Shown: piece by piece, positions 9,534 to 18,530 of the stretch | How positions within the stretch are numbered: the first letter of the stretch is position 1 | How the letters are laid out: every line of letters starts with the position of its first letter | NCBI GenBank assembly: GCA_022708505.1 | Contig: JAKIYP010000003.1 | Span: 1 to 64,000, forward strand | Origin: Bacteroidota bacterium | Lineage (GTDB): Bacteria > Bacteroidota > Bacteroidia > Bacteroidales > Paludibacteraceae | Length of the DNA: 64,000 nt | Direction: 5' to 3' | The notes under the pieces: generated by a model | What the model saw: only the letters and a program-made list of their open reading frames with translations | Databases searched by the model: none | What the model was told of the DNA's origin: nothing | Program-made: the position numbers and the translations under genes

Positions 9534-10484
9534 ATGACACAAAAAAACAATGGAGTGAAAAGATACAACAATTACAAAGATATTTTACGGCAAATATTCA
9601 ACAATAGGGTACAGAAGGTATCAATCAATGCTGGTTTTACTTGTCCGAACCGCGATGGCAGTAAAGGCAGAGGGGGCTGTACCTATTGCAACAACCAGAC
9701 TTTTGTCCCGGGATACTGTCACCCCGTTAAAACCATCACGCAACAAATTGACGAAGGCATTTCTTTCTTTCTGAAAAAAGAAAAATATCAGTACCAGGCT
9801 TATCTGGCTTATTTTCAATCTTACACCAACACCTACGACAGTCTCGACAAACTGACATCCATTTACGAAGAAGCATTGAGGCATCCCCGTATTCAGGGCA
9901 TCGTTGTAGGCACCCGTCCCGATTGTGTAAACGATGAGATTCTGGATTATTTCGAAGCGCTTTCGAAAAAAACGTATGTGATGATTGAATACGGAATCGA
10001 ATCAACGAACGATAAAACACTCGAATTCATCAACCGGGGTCATGATTACCAGTGTGCGATTGACGCTATTAACGCAACTGCCGGAAGAGGAATCTACACG
10101 GCGGCTCATCTTATATTAGGCTTGCCCGGCGAAGACAGGGAAACGATACTTTCGCATGCCGACCGGATGAATGAGTTACCCTTATCTGCACTAAAACTGC
10201 ATCAGCTGCAATTAGTCAAAGGCACCATCATGGCAAAACAGGCAGTAACAAATCCGGAATGGTTCAGTTTTTTCACTGCTGACGAATACATCGACCTGAC
10301 GGTTGACTTTCTGGAAAGACTATCACCTGAAATTGCGGTAGAGCGCTTTGTATCCCAGTCACCGAAAGAACTGCTAATTTCACCCGACTGGGGACTTAAA
10401 AACTTCGAATTTGTAGTGAAAGTCGAAAAAAGACTGGAGGAACGGGAGACCTGGCAGGGAAGGAAGAAAGTGTTTAGTGTTTAG
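9534..10484 (+). CDS. TIGR01212 (YhcC-type) radical SAM protein
   Basis: 316 residues from the ATG at 9534. The ATG at 9492, 14 codons upstream in frame, lies within the simple repeat and is unlikely to be used. The radical SAM cluster motif is CPNRDGSKGRGGCTYC, giving the long CX12CX2C spacing of the TIGR01212/YhcC family rather than the usual CX3CX2C. Further family patterns are VGTRPDCVND, YGIESTNDKTL and HLILGLPGE. It is a cytosolic iron-sulfur enzyme whose reaction is not established. It is not an anaerobic sulfatase-maturating enzyme. Confidence 0.88.
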   Translation: MTQKNNGVKRYNNYKDILRQIFNNRVQKVSINAGFTCPNRDGSKGRGGCTYCNNQTFVPGYCHPVKTITQQIDEGISFFLKKEKYQYQAYLAYFQSYTNTYDSLDKLTSIYEEALRHPRIQGIVVGTRPDCVNDEILDYFEALSKKTYVMIEYGIESTNDKTLEFINRGHDYQCAIDAINATAGRGIYTAAHLILGLPGEDRETILSHADRMNELPLSALKLHQLQLVKGTIMAKQAVTNPEWFSFFTADEYIDLTVDFLERLSPEIAVERFVSQSPKELLISPDWGLKNFEFVVKVEKRLEERETWQGRKKVFSV

Positions 10485-10630
10485 TGTTTAGTGATTAGTG
10501 ATTAGTGGTTAGTGGTTAGAGGTTAGTGAAGATTGAAAAGTGAATAGTGAATAAGATAAAACAACCAGGGTCTGGGGTCTGGGGTCTGGGGTCTGGGGTC
10601 TGGAGACCGGAGACTGGCGTCTGGTGACCG
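10468..10630. repeat. intergenic simple repeats (TTTAGTG/TTAGTGA and GGTCTGG types)
   Basis: Starting at the radical SAM stop codon, about 60 bp of TTTAGTG, ATTAGTG and GGTTAGTG words are followed at 10566-10630 by five copies of GGTCTGG and then GAGACCGGAGACTGG. No open frame is maintained and no spacer structure is visible, so this is not CRISPR. It ends 28 bp before the tRNA -7 box. Confidence 0.85.
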
Positions 10631-10657
10631 AATCATTGCCGGATTAAAAAAAAATGT

Positions 10658-10665
10658 TACATTTG
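10658..10665 (+). promoter_or_regulatory. -7 promoter box for tRNA-Arg
   Basis: TACATTTG fits the Bacteroidetes -7 consensus TAnnTTTG and lies 16 bp upstream of the mature tRNA 5' end. The HTCS-type boxes are absent upstream. Confidence 0.55.
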
Positions 10666-10681
10666 CACCGCGAAAGCAACA

Positions 10682-10755
10682 GGCTCCGTAGTTCAGCTGT
10701 ATAGAACGTCAGATTCCGGTTCTGAAGGTCTTGGGTTAGAATCCCAACGGGGTCA
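10682..10755 (+). tRNA. tRNA-Arg (anticodon CCG)
   Basis: 74 nt including discriminator A. The cloverleaf is complete: acceptor GGCTCCG pairs with CGGGGTC (two G-U pairs), D stem GTTC/GAAC, anticodon stem TCAGA/TCTGA with loop TTCCGGT, and T stem TTGGG/CCCAA around TTAGAAT. The anticodon CCG reads CGG. The 3' CCA is not encoded. Confidence 0.93.
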
Positions 10756-10760
10756 CAAAA

Positions 10761-10794
10761 AACCTCAATCACTGTCTAACAGCAGATTGAGGTT
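10761..10794 (+). terminator. hairpin terminator after tRNA-Arg
   Basis: A perfect 10-bp stem (AACCTCAATC / GATTGAGGTT) with a 14-nt loop begins 5 bp after the tRNA and is followed by a T-rich stretch. It ends only about 20 bp before the next ATG. Confidence 0.75.
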
Positions 10795-10815
10795 CTTTAT
10801 TTATTGCATCTTTTT

Positions 10816-11472
10816 ATGGAGAATTTAAAATTATACAGTCAGCGTGAAGAAAAAGCCAATTATCTGACACATGCATTCGGAACGCTTATTGCTACCATCG
10901 CTACTATCCTGTTAATAAACAGAGGAATTGATGCTAAAAATAGTTGGGCTGTTGCTGCCTATTCCATCTTCGGTTTTGGCATGATGATTTGCATGGCGGC
11001 GTCAACCATTTATCATTACGCAGAAAACCCGAAACGAAAAAAAATTTTGCGGCATTTAGATCATGCCAGCATTTACCTACTCATTGCATCCAGTTACTCG
11101 CCTTTCACGTTGATCCTTATTCGAAACGAAGGTTTTTGGGGCTGGGGATTATTTGCCCTGATATGGCTAATTGCAATTATCGGAATTGGATTTAATTTTC
11201 GTAAACTCAAAGCGAACAGTAACATAAAAACGGCTTCTTATGTACTGATGGGTATGGTAGCTTTCATTGCTATAAAACCCATGATTGAAGTTGCAATTGT
11301 TACTAATGCGCTTGCATCGCTATATTGGCTGGGCATCGGCGGTATTTTTTACATTGTCGGGGCGTTCTTTTATGCGCTCGCCAAACGTGAATTTACACAC
11401 ACCGTTTTTCATCTTTTTGTATTGTTGGGACTGATTTTCCACATCATAGCAGTCTGGTTAATACCAGTATAA
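10816..11472 (+). CDS. hemolysin III family (PAQR/YqfA) membrane protein
   Basis: 218 residues from the ATG at 10816; an in-frame TTG four codons earlier sits at the foot of the terminator and is less likely. Seven hydrophobic helices are visible. Family signatures are EEKANYLTHAFGT near the N-terminus, ASTIYHY, the LDHASIYLLIASSYSPF segment and the C-terminal HTVFHLFVLLG with metal-binding histidines of the PAQR/CREST superfamily. Physiological role is uncertain; the name reflects homology, not shown haemolysis. Confidence 0.88.
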   Translation: MENLKLYSQREEKANYLTHAFGTLIATIATILLINRGIDAKNSWAVAAYSIFGFGMMICMAASTIYHYAENPKRKKILRHLDHASIYLLIASSYSPFTLILIRNEGFWGWGLFALIWLIAIIGIGFNFRKLKANSNIKTASYVLMGMVAFIAIKPMIEVAIVTNALASLYWLGIGGIFYIVGAFFYALAKREFTHTVFHLFVLLGLIFHIIAVWLIPV

Positions 11473-11498
11473 GTTTAACCGAAGTAGATGATATAAGT

Positions 11499-12275
11499 TT
11501 ATTTTTTGAGTACATAGAAGAAGTACTCGTACCAACCACTCTCAAACAAATGATAGGTTTTGGAATCTTTTATGCCGGCAAAGTCCTTTGCTGCTGCTGA
11601 TAAAAACTTAGGTGCAATTCTATTCACCAAATCTTCCCTGCGTTTGCTATCAATTGTCAAAGCGTTTTTTACATTTAAAGTAATATTTTCATATTTCAAC
11701 ACTTCAAATGGTGTATCAGATAATTTTTCTCTTAAAAAGTCAATATTCCCCTGATTGCGTAAATCAGTATACAGAAAGACCCCTCCGGGACTAAGCACAC
11801 GGTAAACTTCTTTGAAAAATTGTGCTATATCTGGATAACAATGTGAAGACTCGACATTGATAACAAAATCAAATGCATTATTCTCAAAAGGTAAATCCTG
11901 GGCATCTGCTTTGGTATGTGTCAGGTTACCAATCTGATATTCTTTTTTACAGTATTTGATTGCTTTGCCTGAAAGGTCTATCGCATGATAATGTTTTGGT
12001 TTGAAATACCTGGATATATACGAAGAACCTCCTCCCCTGCCACAGCCAACTTCAAGCATATGCTTGTCTTCCAACGAAGCAGCAGATGCAAGAAGATCGT
12101 ACAATTGCAAAGGGTATCTTTCCATTTCATCTGTTTTCTGAAGTAATGGTGGGTTCTCTCCTAAATAGCCATAATTCATAAATCGGACTTCACTTCCTTT
12201 ATCTTTCAAACTCACTATCCAATACCAAATTCGCCAAATGGGCTTTTTTAATATCTTTTTGTATTTCTCGTGCAT
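11499..12275 (-). CDS. SAM-dependent methyltransferase (class I, type 11)
   Basis: 258 residues from the ATG at 12275. An in-frame TTG at 12311 lies inside the likely -7 box (TACCTTTG on the minus strand, 12309-12316), which favours the internal ATG. The SAM-binding motif I is MLEVGCGRGGGSSYIS; motif II region DLPFENNAFDFVINVES and VYRVLSPGGVFLYTD follow. The start MNYGYLGE resembles phthiotriol/phenolphthiotriol-type and related small-molecule O-methyltransferases, but the substrate is unknown. No functional link to the neighbouring sulfatase operon is apparent; it is the last housekeeping-like gene before the locus. Confidence 0.8.
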   Translation of the reverse strand: MHEKYKKILKKPIWRIWYWIVSLKDKGSEVRFMNYGYLGENPPLLQKTDEMERYPLQLYDLLASAASLEDKHMLEVGCGRGGGSSYISRYFKPKHYHAIDLSGKAIKYCKKEYQIGNLTHTKADAQDLPFENNAFDFVINVESSHCYPDIAQFFKEVYRVLSPGGVFLYTDLRNQGNIDFLREKLSDTPFEVLKYENITLNVKNALTIDSKRREDLVNRIAPKFLSAAAKDFAGIKDSKTYHLFESGWYEYFFYVLKK

Positions 12276-12475
12276 GATTGGTATTGTATTTATAATACTG
12301 GTTTTGCACAAAGGTAGTCATAAAACTTCAATATACTCCCCAATTTCCAAACAGACTCTTTTATCCATAAATATAATAAAAATCGGAGACTATATAAACA
12401 ATCCCCGGATATTGAAATTACATACCTGTTATCAATGGTCTTTAATCTGCATTATTAGCAATTAAACACATTGTT

Positions 12476-13837
12476 TTATTTCACAGGCTTATCCATCTCC
12501 ACTCCCAAATCGCCCTGCGACTTCATCCACTTCTGAAGTTCCTTGTGTAAACGCTTAAAGGTTTTTTCATGCCCTACGCTTCCCATCAGGTTATTGAATT
12601 CAATCGGGTCATTTTCAACATCATACAATTCGAACTCGGGCCGGTGTTTGTAACGATTCATCACAAATTCAGCATGTTTACTCTTTTGTTTTTTCCAGCT
12701 GATAAACCAGTCAGCTCTTTCGATATGTTTCTCAATATATTCTGCTTCAGGCGTTAAGTTCCAAATCAAGCGATATTTTCCGTCGGAAATAGCACGTATG
12801 GGGTAAGCCGGGCCTTCCGGAACATTATTATGAACATGGTACGCATATTTTCTGTGTTTATCTGTTTGACCTTTGAGTAATTTCAGGAAGCTGATACCAT
12901 CGAGTTTCTTCACTTTCTTACCACCAGCCTGCTCTATAATCGTAGGCAACACGTCTTCATACTGAATAAGAGCATCGGTTTCTGCACCGGGTTTAATCAC
13001 CTGAGGCCATGATGCAACCATAGCCGATTTAACGCCGGCATTCCAGTTAGACCATTTAGCACCGGCGAACTGCGAGCCTTGCTCCGACATGAAAATCACG
13101 AGGGTATTTTCATACAGACCATGTTTTTTCAGGATATTAACCGCATCGCCGACTTCCTGATCCAACAAATGTACTTCTGCCAGGTAACGGGCATATCTTT
13201 CGCGGGTTTCTTTGGTGTCAACAAAATAGGGGGGCAACACCAGTCTGGAACGGTCAAATACCGATGCGTCACCGCCAGTTGAGGGCATGTGAGGATTAAT
13301 GGATGCCAATACCAGGCAGAAAGGCTGATCCTTATCACGACTCATAAACTCTTCGATTCCATCTGTTGTATATGAAGGATCGTTGCTTACGCAATTTTCT
13401 ACAAATCCGGGAACCATTTCAAACGGGAAGTTCTCCAGCGGTTTGATGTGCAATTTACCGGCAATTCCAACCCTGTACCCAAGGTCCCCAAGATAGTGCG
13501 GCATCGATTTCACATCCGGTTTCACCTGACTGTGATTGGGGTATCCGCCGTGTTTAATGGGAAACAAACCTGTATATAAGCTGTGACGTGTAGGTACGCT
13601 CATCGAAGCCGAATTGTAGGCATTGTTGAATTTAATACCGTCTTCAGCAATTTTATCAATATTGGGTGTTTTTGTGTTTTTAGAGCCGAAACAACTGATA
13701 TCATAATAGGAGCAATCATCAGCAAGAATTAATAAAACATTGGCTGGTTTCTGCTTTTCAGCTGCAAGAGCTGATTGTTGTCCTGATACCGCCAATGCAG
13801 CACACACGGACACAAATGGAATAATTTTTTGTTTCAT
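12476..13837 (-). CDS. S1-family sulfatase, Ser-type (SEQG subgroup)
   Basis: 453 residues with a signal peptide (about 1-26). Formylglycine motif SVPTRHSLYTG at Ser80 makes it Ser-type. Metal ligands are the DD of LLILADDCS near the N-terminus; the later site reads FMSEQGSQF, with Glu-Gln in place of the usual Asp-Asn. No T9SS sorting domain. Predicted to hydrolyse a sulfate ester or sulfamate of a carbohydrate in the periplasm; regiospecificity unknown. It is the last gene of the operon starting at 21607, overlaps the epimerase/GH36 gene by 4 bp, and is closely similar in motif layout to the sulfatase at 56607-58013. Confidence 0.9.
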   Translation of the reverse strand: MKQKIIPFVSVCAALAVSGQQSALAAEKQKPANVLLILADDCSYYDISCFGSKNTKTPNIDKIAEDGIKFNNAYNSASMSVPTRHSLYTGLFPIKHGGYPNHSQVKPDVKSMPHYLGDLGYRVGIAGKLHIKPLENFPFEMVPGFVENCVSNDPSYTTDGIEEFMSRDKDQPFCLVLASINPHMPSTGGDASVFDRSRLVLPPYFVDTKETRERYARYLAEVHLLDQEVGDAVNILKKHGLYENTLVIFMSEQGSQFAGAKWSNWNAGVKSAMVASWPQVIKPGAETDALIQYEDVLPTIIEQAGGKKVKKLDGISFLKLLKGQTDKHRKYAYHVHNNVPEGPAYPIRAISDGKYRLIWNLTPEAEYIEKHIERADWFISWKKQKSKHAEFVMNRYKHRPEFELYDVENDPIEFNNLMGSVGHEKTFKRLHKELQKWMKSQGDLGVEMDKPVK

Positions 13838-16800
13838 TTTTTTCTGATATTAATTTTTACACGCTGACCGTATTTCACTTGATCAACTTCACCCTTCCAT
13901 AACCCATTTCCGAGTGATACAAAAGCAATGTTACCGGCTACGGGTTTCCCTTCTGCAAGATAAATGGCAAATTCACCTCCTTCTATCAAATCAAAAGTAA
14001 GTATTTCAGGGGCATATCTAATATTTTCAATGGCTTCACTGCAAAGATACTTTTGTGTGGCGCCAATTACCGACCAGCCATTGTGAATAGGAGAAAGCTG
14101 ATAATAACAATGATTAAAGTCTTTTACTTTTACCGGAATTTCATCTTTCAACACGGATCCGGTTTGTGCAAAATAATTGAAGGCCAACAAACCCTCGACA
14201 GGTACTTTCCATTTTTTGTCAGTACCCTGAATGATTGCAGATGCATCTTTATAATCATTTGTATTGATGGTCGACTCTAACGTAACCGGCTTATCATATA
14301 AATTGTATGCAACAATGCTTACAGCATCATTTTTCAATGGCGCCGCAACAAAAAACAATTCCGGGACATCAAGCGGAGATGTGTAATAACTTTTTGGTAA
14401 TGTAGTTCCCGGCGCCAAAGGACGTAACAATCTCCCATCACTGAAACACAGAGGCATCACATTTCCCAAAACAATTTTATCGGGAGCATCCGAAAGATAA
14501 ACCGGTCCGCCTGAAATCGCTTTCGACAAGGCCATCAATTCACCACAAATGGAGTCGGATGAATGGAACATATCATGGTCACCCCAAACCGTGGGACCCA
14601 TGTAGACTGCATTCTGGAACGATTGCAGGATATGCTGTTTTGCTTTCGGAAGATCATTTAATTTATAATCAATACTCGTGCGGGTACTATTTACATTCAG
14701 GGTATTAAGCAACACCACATTGTTTTGCGCCATGCAATTCATGGTGGTATAGGGATAATTCCTTGTGGCAATTGAGTCGACGCTTCGGGAAGTCAGCCAG
14801 GCCTGTTGCGCCGGATTCTCAGCACCATTGGTCATCATCATACCTGAGGTCTGCCAGTCGATTTTCAGAAAATCAAAACCTGCATTTACAGATGGTTCAA
14901 AATAGTGCTCATAAAGCCGTACAATCTTGTCTTTATCATTTTTCGGCATATACAGACCAGTTGACGGCACTTCGCGCAAACAATCATTGAGTTCGCCAAA
15001 GCCATTGTTTTCCTTCGTAAACCCCTGCCAGTAACCATGCATGTTAAGCCACAACCCAAACCATTTGAGGGAAGTTGTATCGCGTTCTGCCAGAATTTTG
15101 CCGTAACCATCCGGAAATAATTCGGGGTCAGTATTAAAAGAAGTCAGGGTACGCTTATTCTTTTTATTTTCTTTTATTTCAGTTCTATCCTGATGACCGT
15201 CGTCAATCAGCATAAAACGTACCGGCACTTCCGATTTTTTCAAATCCTGAGCGGCTTTTACCAGCAAAGCTTCGTTGATATTGGTACGGTATTCTTCCCA
15301 CGAACACCATCCCAGGTATTTGTAGGGTTCTGAATAAGACTTCTCCGAACGCAACCTGAAAGTTTTCGCTATTGATTTATCTTCGGACAGTTTTTCGAAA
15401 AGGCGGTAGGATGCTTCAACAGGTGTATCGGCGACAGCCCAGGCCAGTAAAGGAACTTTACCTGTAATACTTTCTGTTCCGTAGGTAGCATGCCGCAACA
15501 AGAATCCTTTCTCAGCATCCGCATAAATATAACAAACACTGAGCGGATTGGCCATGGGAAGTAAAGCCATACTACGACCATCCGTCAGCTTTATCATCAG
15601 AAAAACAGCATTGGGATTAATCTTCGAGTTAAAAAGATTGGCATAGGTATCTGACCTAAAATACCAGGGCAACGCGCGGTTGATATGACTTGGAACAATT
15701 GATGTGTTTAAAAACCCATCATTGCTCGTGAAAATCCCTTCCACATAAGGGGGTAATATCAATACATGATCTTTTAAAATTCCATTTTTATCTGGATGAA
15801 AAGTTTGTTCTTCGCTGAACACAAGTCCGTATGTTCCAACATCTTTTAAATCAATATTATTTGCTGCAATATAATTTCCATTCTGTTGACCGTAGACCGT
15901 AGACCGTAGACTGGCAAACGATGTCTGGCGACCGGCGACTGAAGTCTGGCGACCGGCGTCTGGCGACCGGCGACTCTTGAGAACATCAAAATGATACACA
16001 CACATATGATAATAGGTTTCACCCGGTTCCAATACTGTTGATGGAAAATCCGGCTGATTGGGACTATCGGGGAAATGTTGTGTTTCCATGGCAAATGCCG
16101 TTCGGTGATGATATACCTCTCCATATTTACCGGTACCTTTACCATTGAAGAAATTACCGCCATAAAACTGGATGCCGGGTTCAGTGGTGAGTACCGTCAT
16201 CAATCTGCCATTGGAGGGTTCGTAAATCACCGCTGCTTCAATAAACTCATGTTGACCTTTATCGAGTATCCAGTTGTGGTCGTAGCCTTTGGCATGTTTC
16301 AAATCAGAAAAGTCCTGATCGACCCTTTCGCCTATCGGAGTTGGTTTTGTAAAATCCATGGGCGTTCCTGTAACTGAAGCCATTTCCCCTGTGGGAATCA
16401 ATGTTTCGTCTGTTGGATTGTATTTACTTGCATTGATTTGCAGTACGTGCGAATTAATGGATTTAGCTACACCAGAGGAGAAACCATGCAAATTAAAGAA
16501 GGTATGGTTGGTAAGATTGACAACCGTTTTTTGATCAGTAGTCGCCCAATACTCAATTTTTAACGCATTATTACGGGTCAGTGTATATACTACCGTAACG
16601 GATAAATTTCCGGGATACCCCATCTCTCCAGCTGCCGATAGATATTTCAGTTCTAATGCATCTTCTTTATTTTTATTTTTAAATGGACGTGCTTCCCACA
16701 CCACATTATGAAAACCTTTCGGTCCGCCATGCAGGCTGTTTTGACCGTTATTCAGAGGCAACTGGTAGCTTACGCCATCCAGCAAGAATTTCCCCTGAGC

Positions 16801-17127
16801 GATGCGGTTGCCAAAACGACCAATCAGCGCCCCGAAATAGGATCCTCGTGCTTTTTTAAACGCATCGAAAGAAGCAAAACCGGTTACCACATCGTCAAAC
16901 TTACCGGATTTATCGGGAGTCCACAAATTCAGCACCTTGCCTCCGAAATTAGAAATCTGGGTTACCATGCCGTTCTTGTTTCTCAGGGTATAAAGCCGGA
17001 CTTCTTTCCCGTCAATGTTACCCCTGAATTCATCTTCATCGAACAACCTCACCTGCTTATCTGACGCGACAACAGGTAACATGATAAATATAATCAGGCA
17101 CAATGATATAACACTTCTTCTCAGCAT
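13834..17127 (-). CDS. aldose 1-epimerase fused to GH36/Sip1-like glycosidase
   Basis: 1097 residues, signal peptide 1-22. Residues ~28-383 are a complete aldose epimerase (galactose mutarotase): NNGQNSLHGGPKGF, NLTNHTFFNLHG and ETQHFPDSPNQPDFPS carry the catalytic His and Glu. Residues ~384-412 are a linker encoded by the locus's simple repeat (ArgArg-Ser-Pro, AGRQTS words). Residues ~413-1097 resemble raffinose synthase/Sip1-type GH36 enzymes: GWCSWEEY, LIDDGHQD, FLKIDWQ with putative nucleophile Asp757, and GDHDMF with acid/base Asp850 or Asp852. Expected activities are anomer interconversion and alpha-galactosidase-like hydrolysis. The second half has no signal peptide of its own. Confidence 0.82.
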   Translation of the reverse strand: MLRRSVISLCLIIFIMLPVVASDKQVRLFDEDEFRGNIDGKEVRLYTLRNKNGMVTQISNFGGKVLNLWTPDKSGKFDDVVTGFASFDAFKKARGSYFGALIGRFGNRIAQGKFLLDGVSYQLPLNNGQNSLHGGPKGFHNVVWEARPFKNKNKEDALELKYLSAAGEMGYPGNLSVTVVYTLTRNNALKIEYWATTDQKTVVNLTNHTFFNLHGFSSGVAKSINSHVLQINASKYNPTDETLIPTGEMASVTGTPMDFTKPTPIGERVDQDFSDLKHAKGYDHNWILDKGQHEFIEAAVIYEPSNGRLMTVLTTEPGIQFYGGNFFNGKGTGKYGEVYHHRTAFAMETQHFPDSPNQPDFPSTVLEPGETYYHMCVYHFDVLKSRRSPDAGRQTSVAGRQTSFASLRSTVYGQQNGNYIAANNIDLKDVGTYGLVFSEEQTFHPDKNGILKDHVLILPPYVEGIFTSNDGFLNTSIVPSHINRALPWYFRSDTYANLFNSKINPNAVFLMIKLTDGRSMALLPMANPLSVCYIYADAEKGFLLRHATYGTESITGKVPLLAWAVADTPVEASYRLFEKLSEDKSIAKTFRLRSEKSYSEPYKYLGWCSWEEYRTNINEALLVKAAQDLKKSEVPVRFMLIDDGHQDRTEIKENKKNKRTLTSFNTDPELFPDGYGKILAERDTTSLKWFGLWLNMHGYWQGFTKENNGFGELNDCLREVPSTGLYMPKNDKDKIVRLYEHYFEPSVNAGFDFLKIDWQTSGMMMTNGAENPAQQAWLTSRSVDSIATRNYPYTTMNCMAQNNVVLLNTLNVNSTRTSIDYKLNDLPKAKQHILQSFQNAVYMGPTVWGDHDMFHSSDSICGELMALSKAISGGPVYLSDAPDKIVLGNVMPLCFSDGRLLRPLAPGTTLPKSYYTSPLDVPELFFVAAPLKNDAVSIVAYNLYDKPVTLESTINTNDYKDASAIIQGTDKKWKVPVEGLLAFNYFAQTGSVLKDEIPVKVKDFNHCYYQLSPIHNGWSVIGATQKYLCSEAIENIRYAPEILTFDLIEGGEFAIYLAEGKPVAGNIAFVSLGNGLWKGEVDQVKYGQRVKINIRKK
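15893..15974. repeat. simple repeat (CTGGCGACCGG/GACCGTA type) inside a coding region
   Basis: On the plus strand GACCGTA is repeated, followed by several CTGGCGACCGGCGA-like units. This is the same family as the intergenic repeats at 9480-9533, 10566-10630, 56512-56594, 61297-61330 and 63319-63364. Here it stays in frame and encodes the linker of the epimerase/GH36 protein. Confidence 0.85.
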
Positions 17128-17159
17128 GATCGTTTCTTCTTTTCTCCGAATTGTATCAG

Positions 17160-18302
17160 TTAAAAGCTCTTTTCTGTGGTAGAAGGCCCGTCAACAGTGA
17201 GCACCCCGTTTTTATCAATCGACATTTCATCAATGAATACCACCCTTTTTTTGCCGGTTGCTGATGTACGTCCGTGGTACACGCAATACATTTTTTTTCC
17301 GTCGCGTGACCAGGTGATGCTATTGTGACCGGTACCGGTTACGATGCCACCCTGTTCTGTATTTTTCTGTAAAACCGGATTATTATCTGCTTTTTGGAAA
17401 GGACCCAGCGGATGCTCAGCTGTTGCATATCCAACGGCATAATGCTTTCCGCCATAGAAATTGGCCGAATACATCATGTAGATTTTATCTTTGTGCTCAA
17501 AAGCAAAAGAACCTTCCGTCCAGCGACGGTTCACCTCCCCGCTGGTTACCGAGCGACTCTCCCACTCCGCCTGTATGTCGTCCATTTTTTTAGGAGGTTG
17601 CAATAATAAAACAGGTTCGCCTATGATGGCAGTAAAATCATTTGCAATTTCAACTCCGTAAATCCAGCTTTCTTCAATTTCATCAAACATACCTTTTGCT
17701 TTTGCCCAGTCGGCCACTTCGCTCTCCACCGGATTCTTATAACAACATCTTGAATAATACAAGTAAGATTTTCCATTGTATTCCAATATATTGCCATCGA
17801 TAACCGGATAACCCGGGTCAAACAAAGGTTTATCAGACATATCGACAAACGGACCGGTCGGTTTATCTGAAACAGCAACCCCGATACGGAAATTTTCCAG
17901 TTCATTGGTTGGATTTTCTTTCCAATCGGCACTGAAGAACATATAGAATTTACCATTTTTCTCATACACTTCCGGCGCCCAGAAGTTTTTCAATGTCCAC
18001 GAATCAGCTTTAGCCCCTTCATAGACCATTCCTTCATAGACCCAGTCGCGCAGGTTTTCAGAAGAGTAAGTCCCGAAACCTTGCTTCCCGTCGGGCGAAA
18101 AGGTTCCATACATGTAGTACTTTCCATCGGAAGCTAACAACACATACGGGTCACCCATAGCGATAGCCAGAGGATTGCTGTAAACAATGGCATCTTTACC
18201 TTTTGAACATAAATTCACATTTACTGCAACAGCCACTAAAATCGAAACTGCCATCAGAATTAAGAGAATGAAGCTTGTTTTTTTGTTTTTGAAAAGTCCC
18301 AT
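17160..18302 (-). CDS. glycoside hydrolase family 43 enzyme
   Basis: 380 residues with one N-terminal hydrophobic segment (about 10-30), either a signal peptide or an anchor. The five-bladed propeller residues of GH43 are visible: Asp51 in MGDPYVL (general base), Asp169 in PVIDGNIL (pKa modulator) and Glu263 in WTEGSFAF (general acid), plus WAPEVYEKNGKFYMFFS. GH43 enzymes usually release arabinose, xylose or galactose residues; the substrate here is unknown. It lies between the 43-bp inverted repeat and the epimerase/GH36 gene (32-bp gap). Confidence 0.9.
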   Translation of the reverse strand: MGLFKNKKTSFILLILMAVSILVAVAVNVNLCSKGKDAIVYSNPLAIAMGDPYVLLASDGKYYMYGTFSPDGKQGFGTYSSENLRDWVYEGMVYEGAKADSWTLKNFWAPEVYEKNGKFYMFFSADWKENPTNELENFRIGVAVSDKPTGPFVDMSDKPLFDPGYPVIDGNILEYNGKSYLYYSRCCYKNPVESEVADWAKAKGMFDEIEESWIYGVEIANDFTAIIGEPVLLLQPPKKMDDIQAEWESRSVTSGEVNRRWTEGSFAFEHKDKIYMMYSANFYGGKHYAVGYATAEHPLGPFQKADNNPVLQKNTEQGGIVTGTGHNSITWSRDGKKMYCVYHGRTSATGKKRVVFIDEMSIDKNGVLTVDGPSTTEKSF

Positions 18303-18328
18303 ATAATACTTTATTAATGATTTATTTT

Positions 18329-18517
18329 AAACCACAAAAGGCACAAAAGAAAGACTAAGGGAACACAAAAGTGAGAATTAAAAATTATAAATTAAGAATT
18401 AATAGAGGGGGGCATCACTTCCGCTATTAGCTATTCACTATTCACTATTCACTATTCACTATTCGCTATTAGTTCTTTTGTGTTCCCTTAGTCTTTCTTT
18501 TGTGCCTTTTGTGGTTT
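18329..18517. repeat. perfect 43-bp inverted repeat with 103-nt loop
   Basis: Left arm 18329-18371 and right arm 18475-18517 are exact reverse complements. The loop holds two simple-repeat families seen elsewhere: AATTAAGAATT words (as at 1853-1892) and five CTATTCA units (as at 9443-9480). It fills the gap between the sulfatase ending at 18531 and the GH43 starting at 18302 and contains no gene. Possible roles are an RNA hairpin affecting downstream expression, or a mobile-element-like remnant. Confidence 0.92.
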
Positions 18518-18530
18518 CTGTGATTTGGTT

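Noticed and set aside
8663..9571. 302-codon open frame on the minus strand
   Set aside because: It lies opposite the T9SS plug gene and its peptide is low-complexity with no recognisable domain; a shadow frame.
9534..10484. Radical SAM gene as a possible sulfatase-maturating enzyme
   Set aside because: The cysteine spacing and flanking motifs are those of TIGR01212/YhcC, there is no SPASM region, and it lies outside the sulfatase locus.
10468..10630. Tandem units that could suggest a CRISPR array
   Set aside because: The units are 7-8 nt with no regular spacers and no cas genes nearby; this is a simple repeat.
12238..12465. 75-codon plus-strand frame between methyltransferase and sulfatase
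   Set aside because: It overlaps the 5' part of the methyltransferase gene, has no recognisable features and no promoter box.
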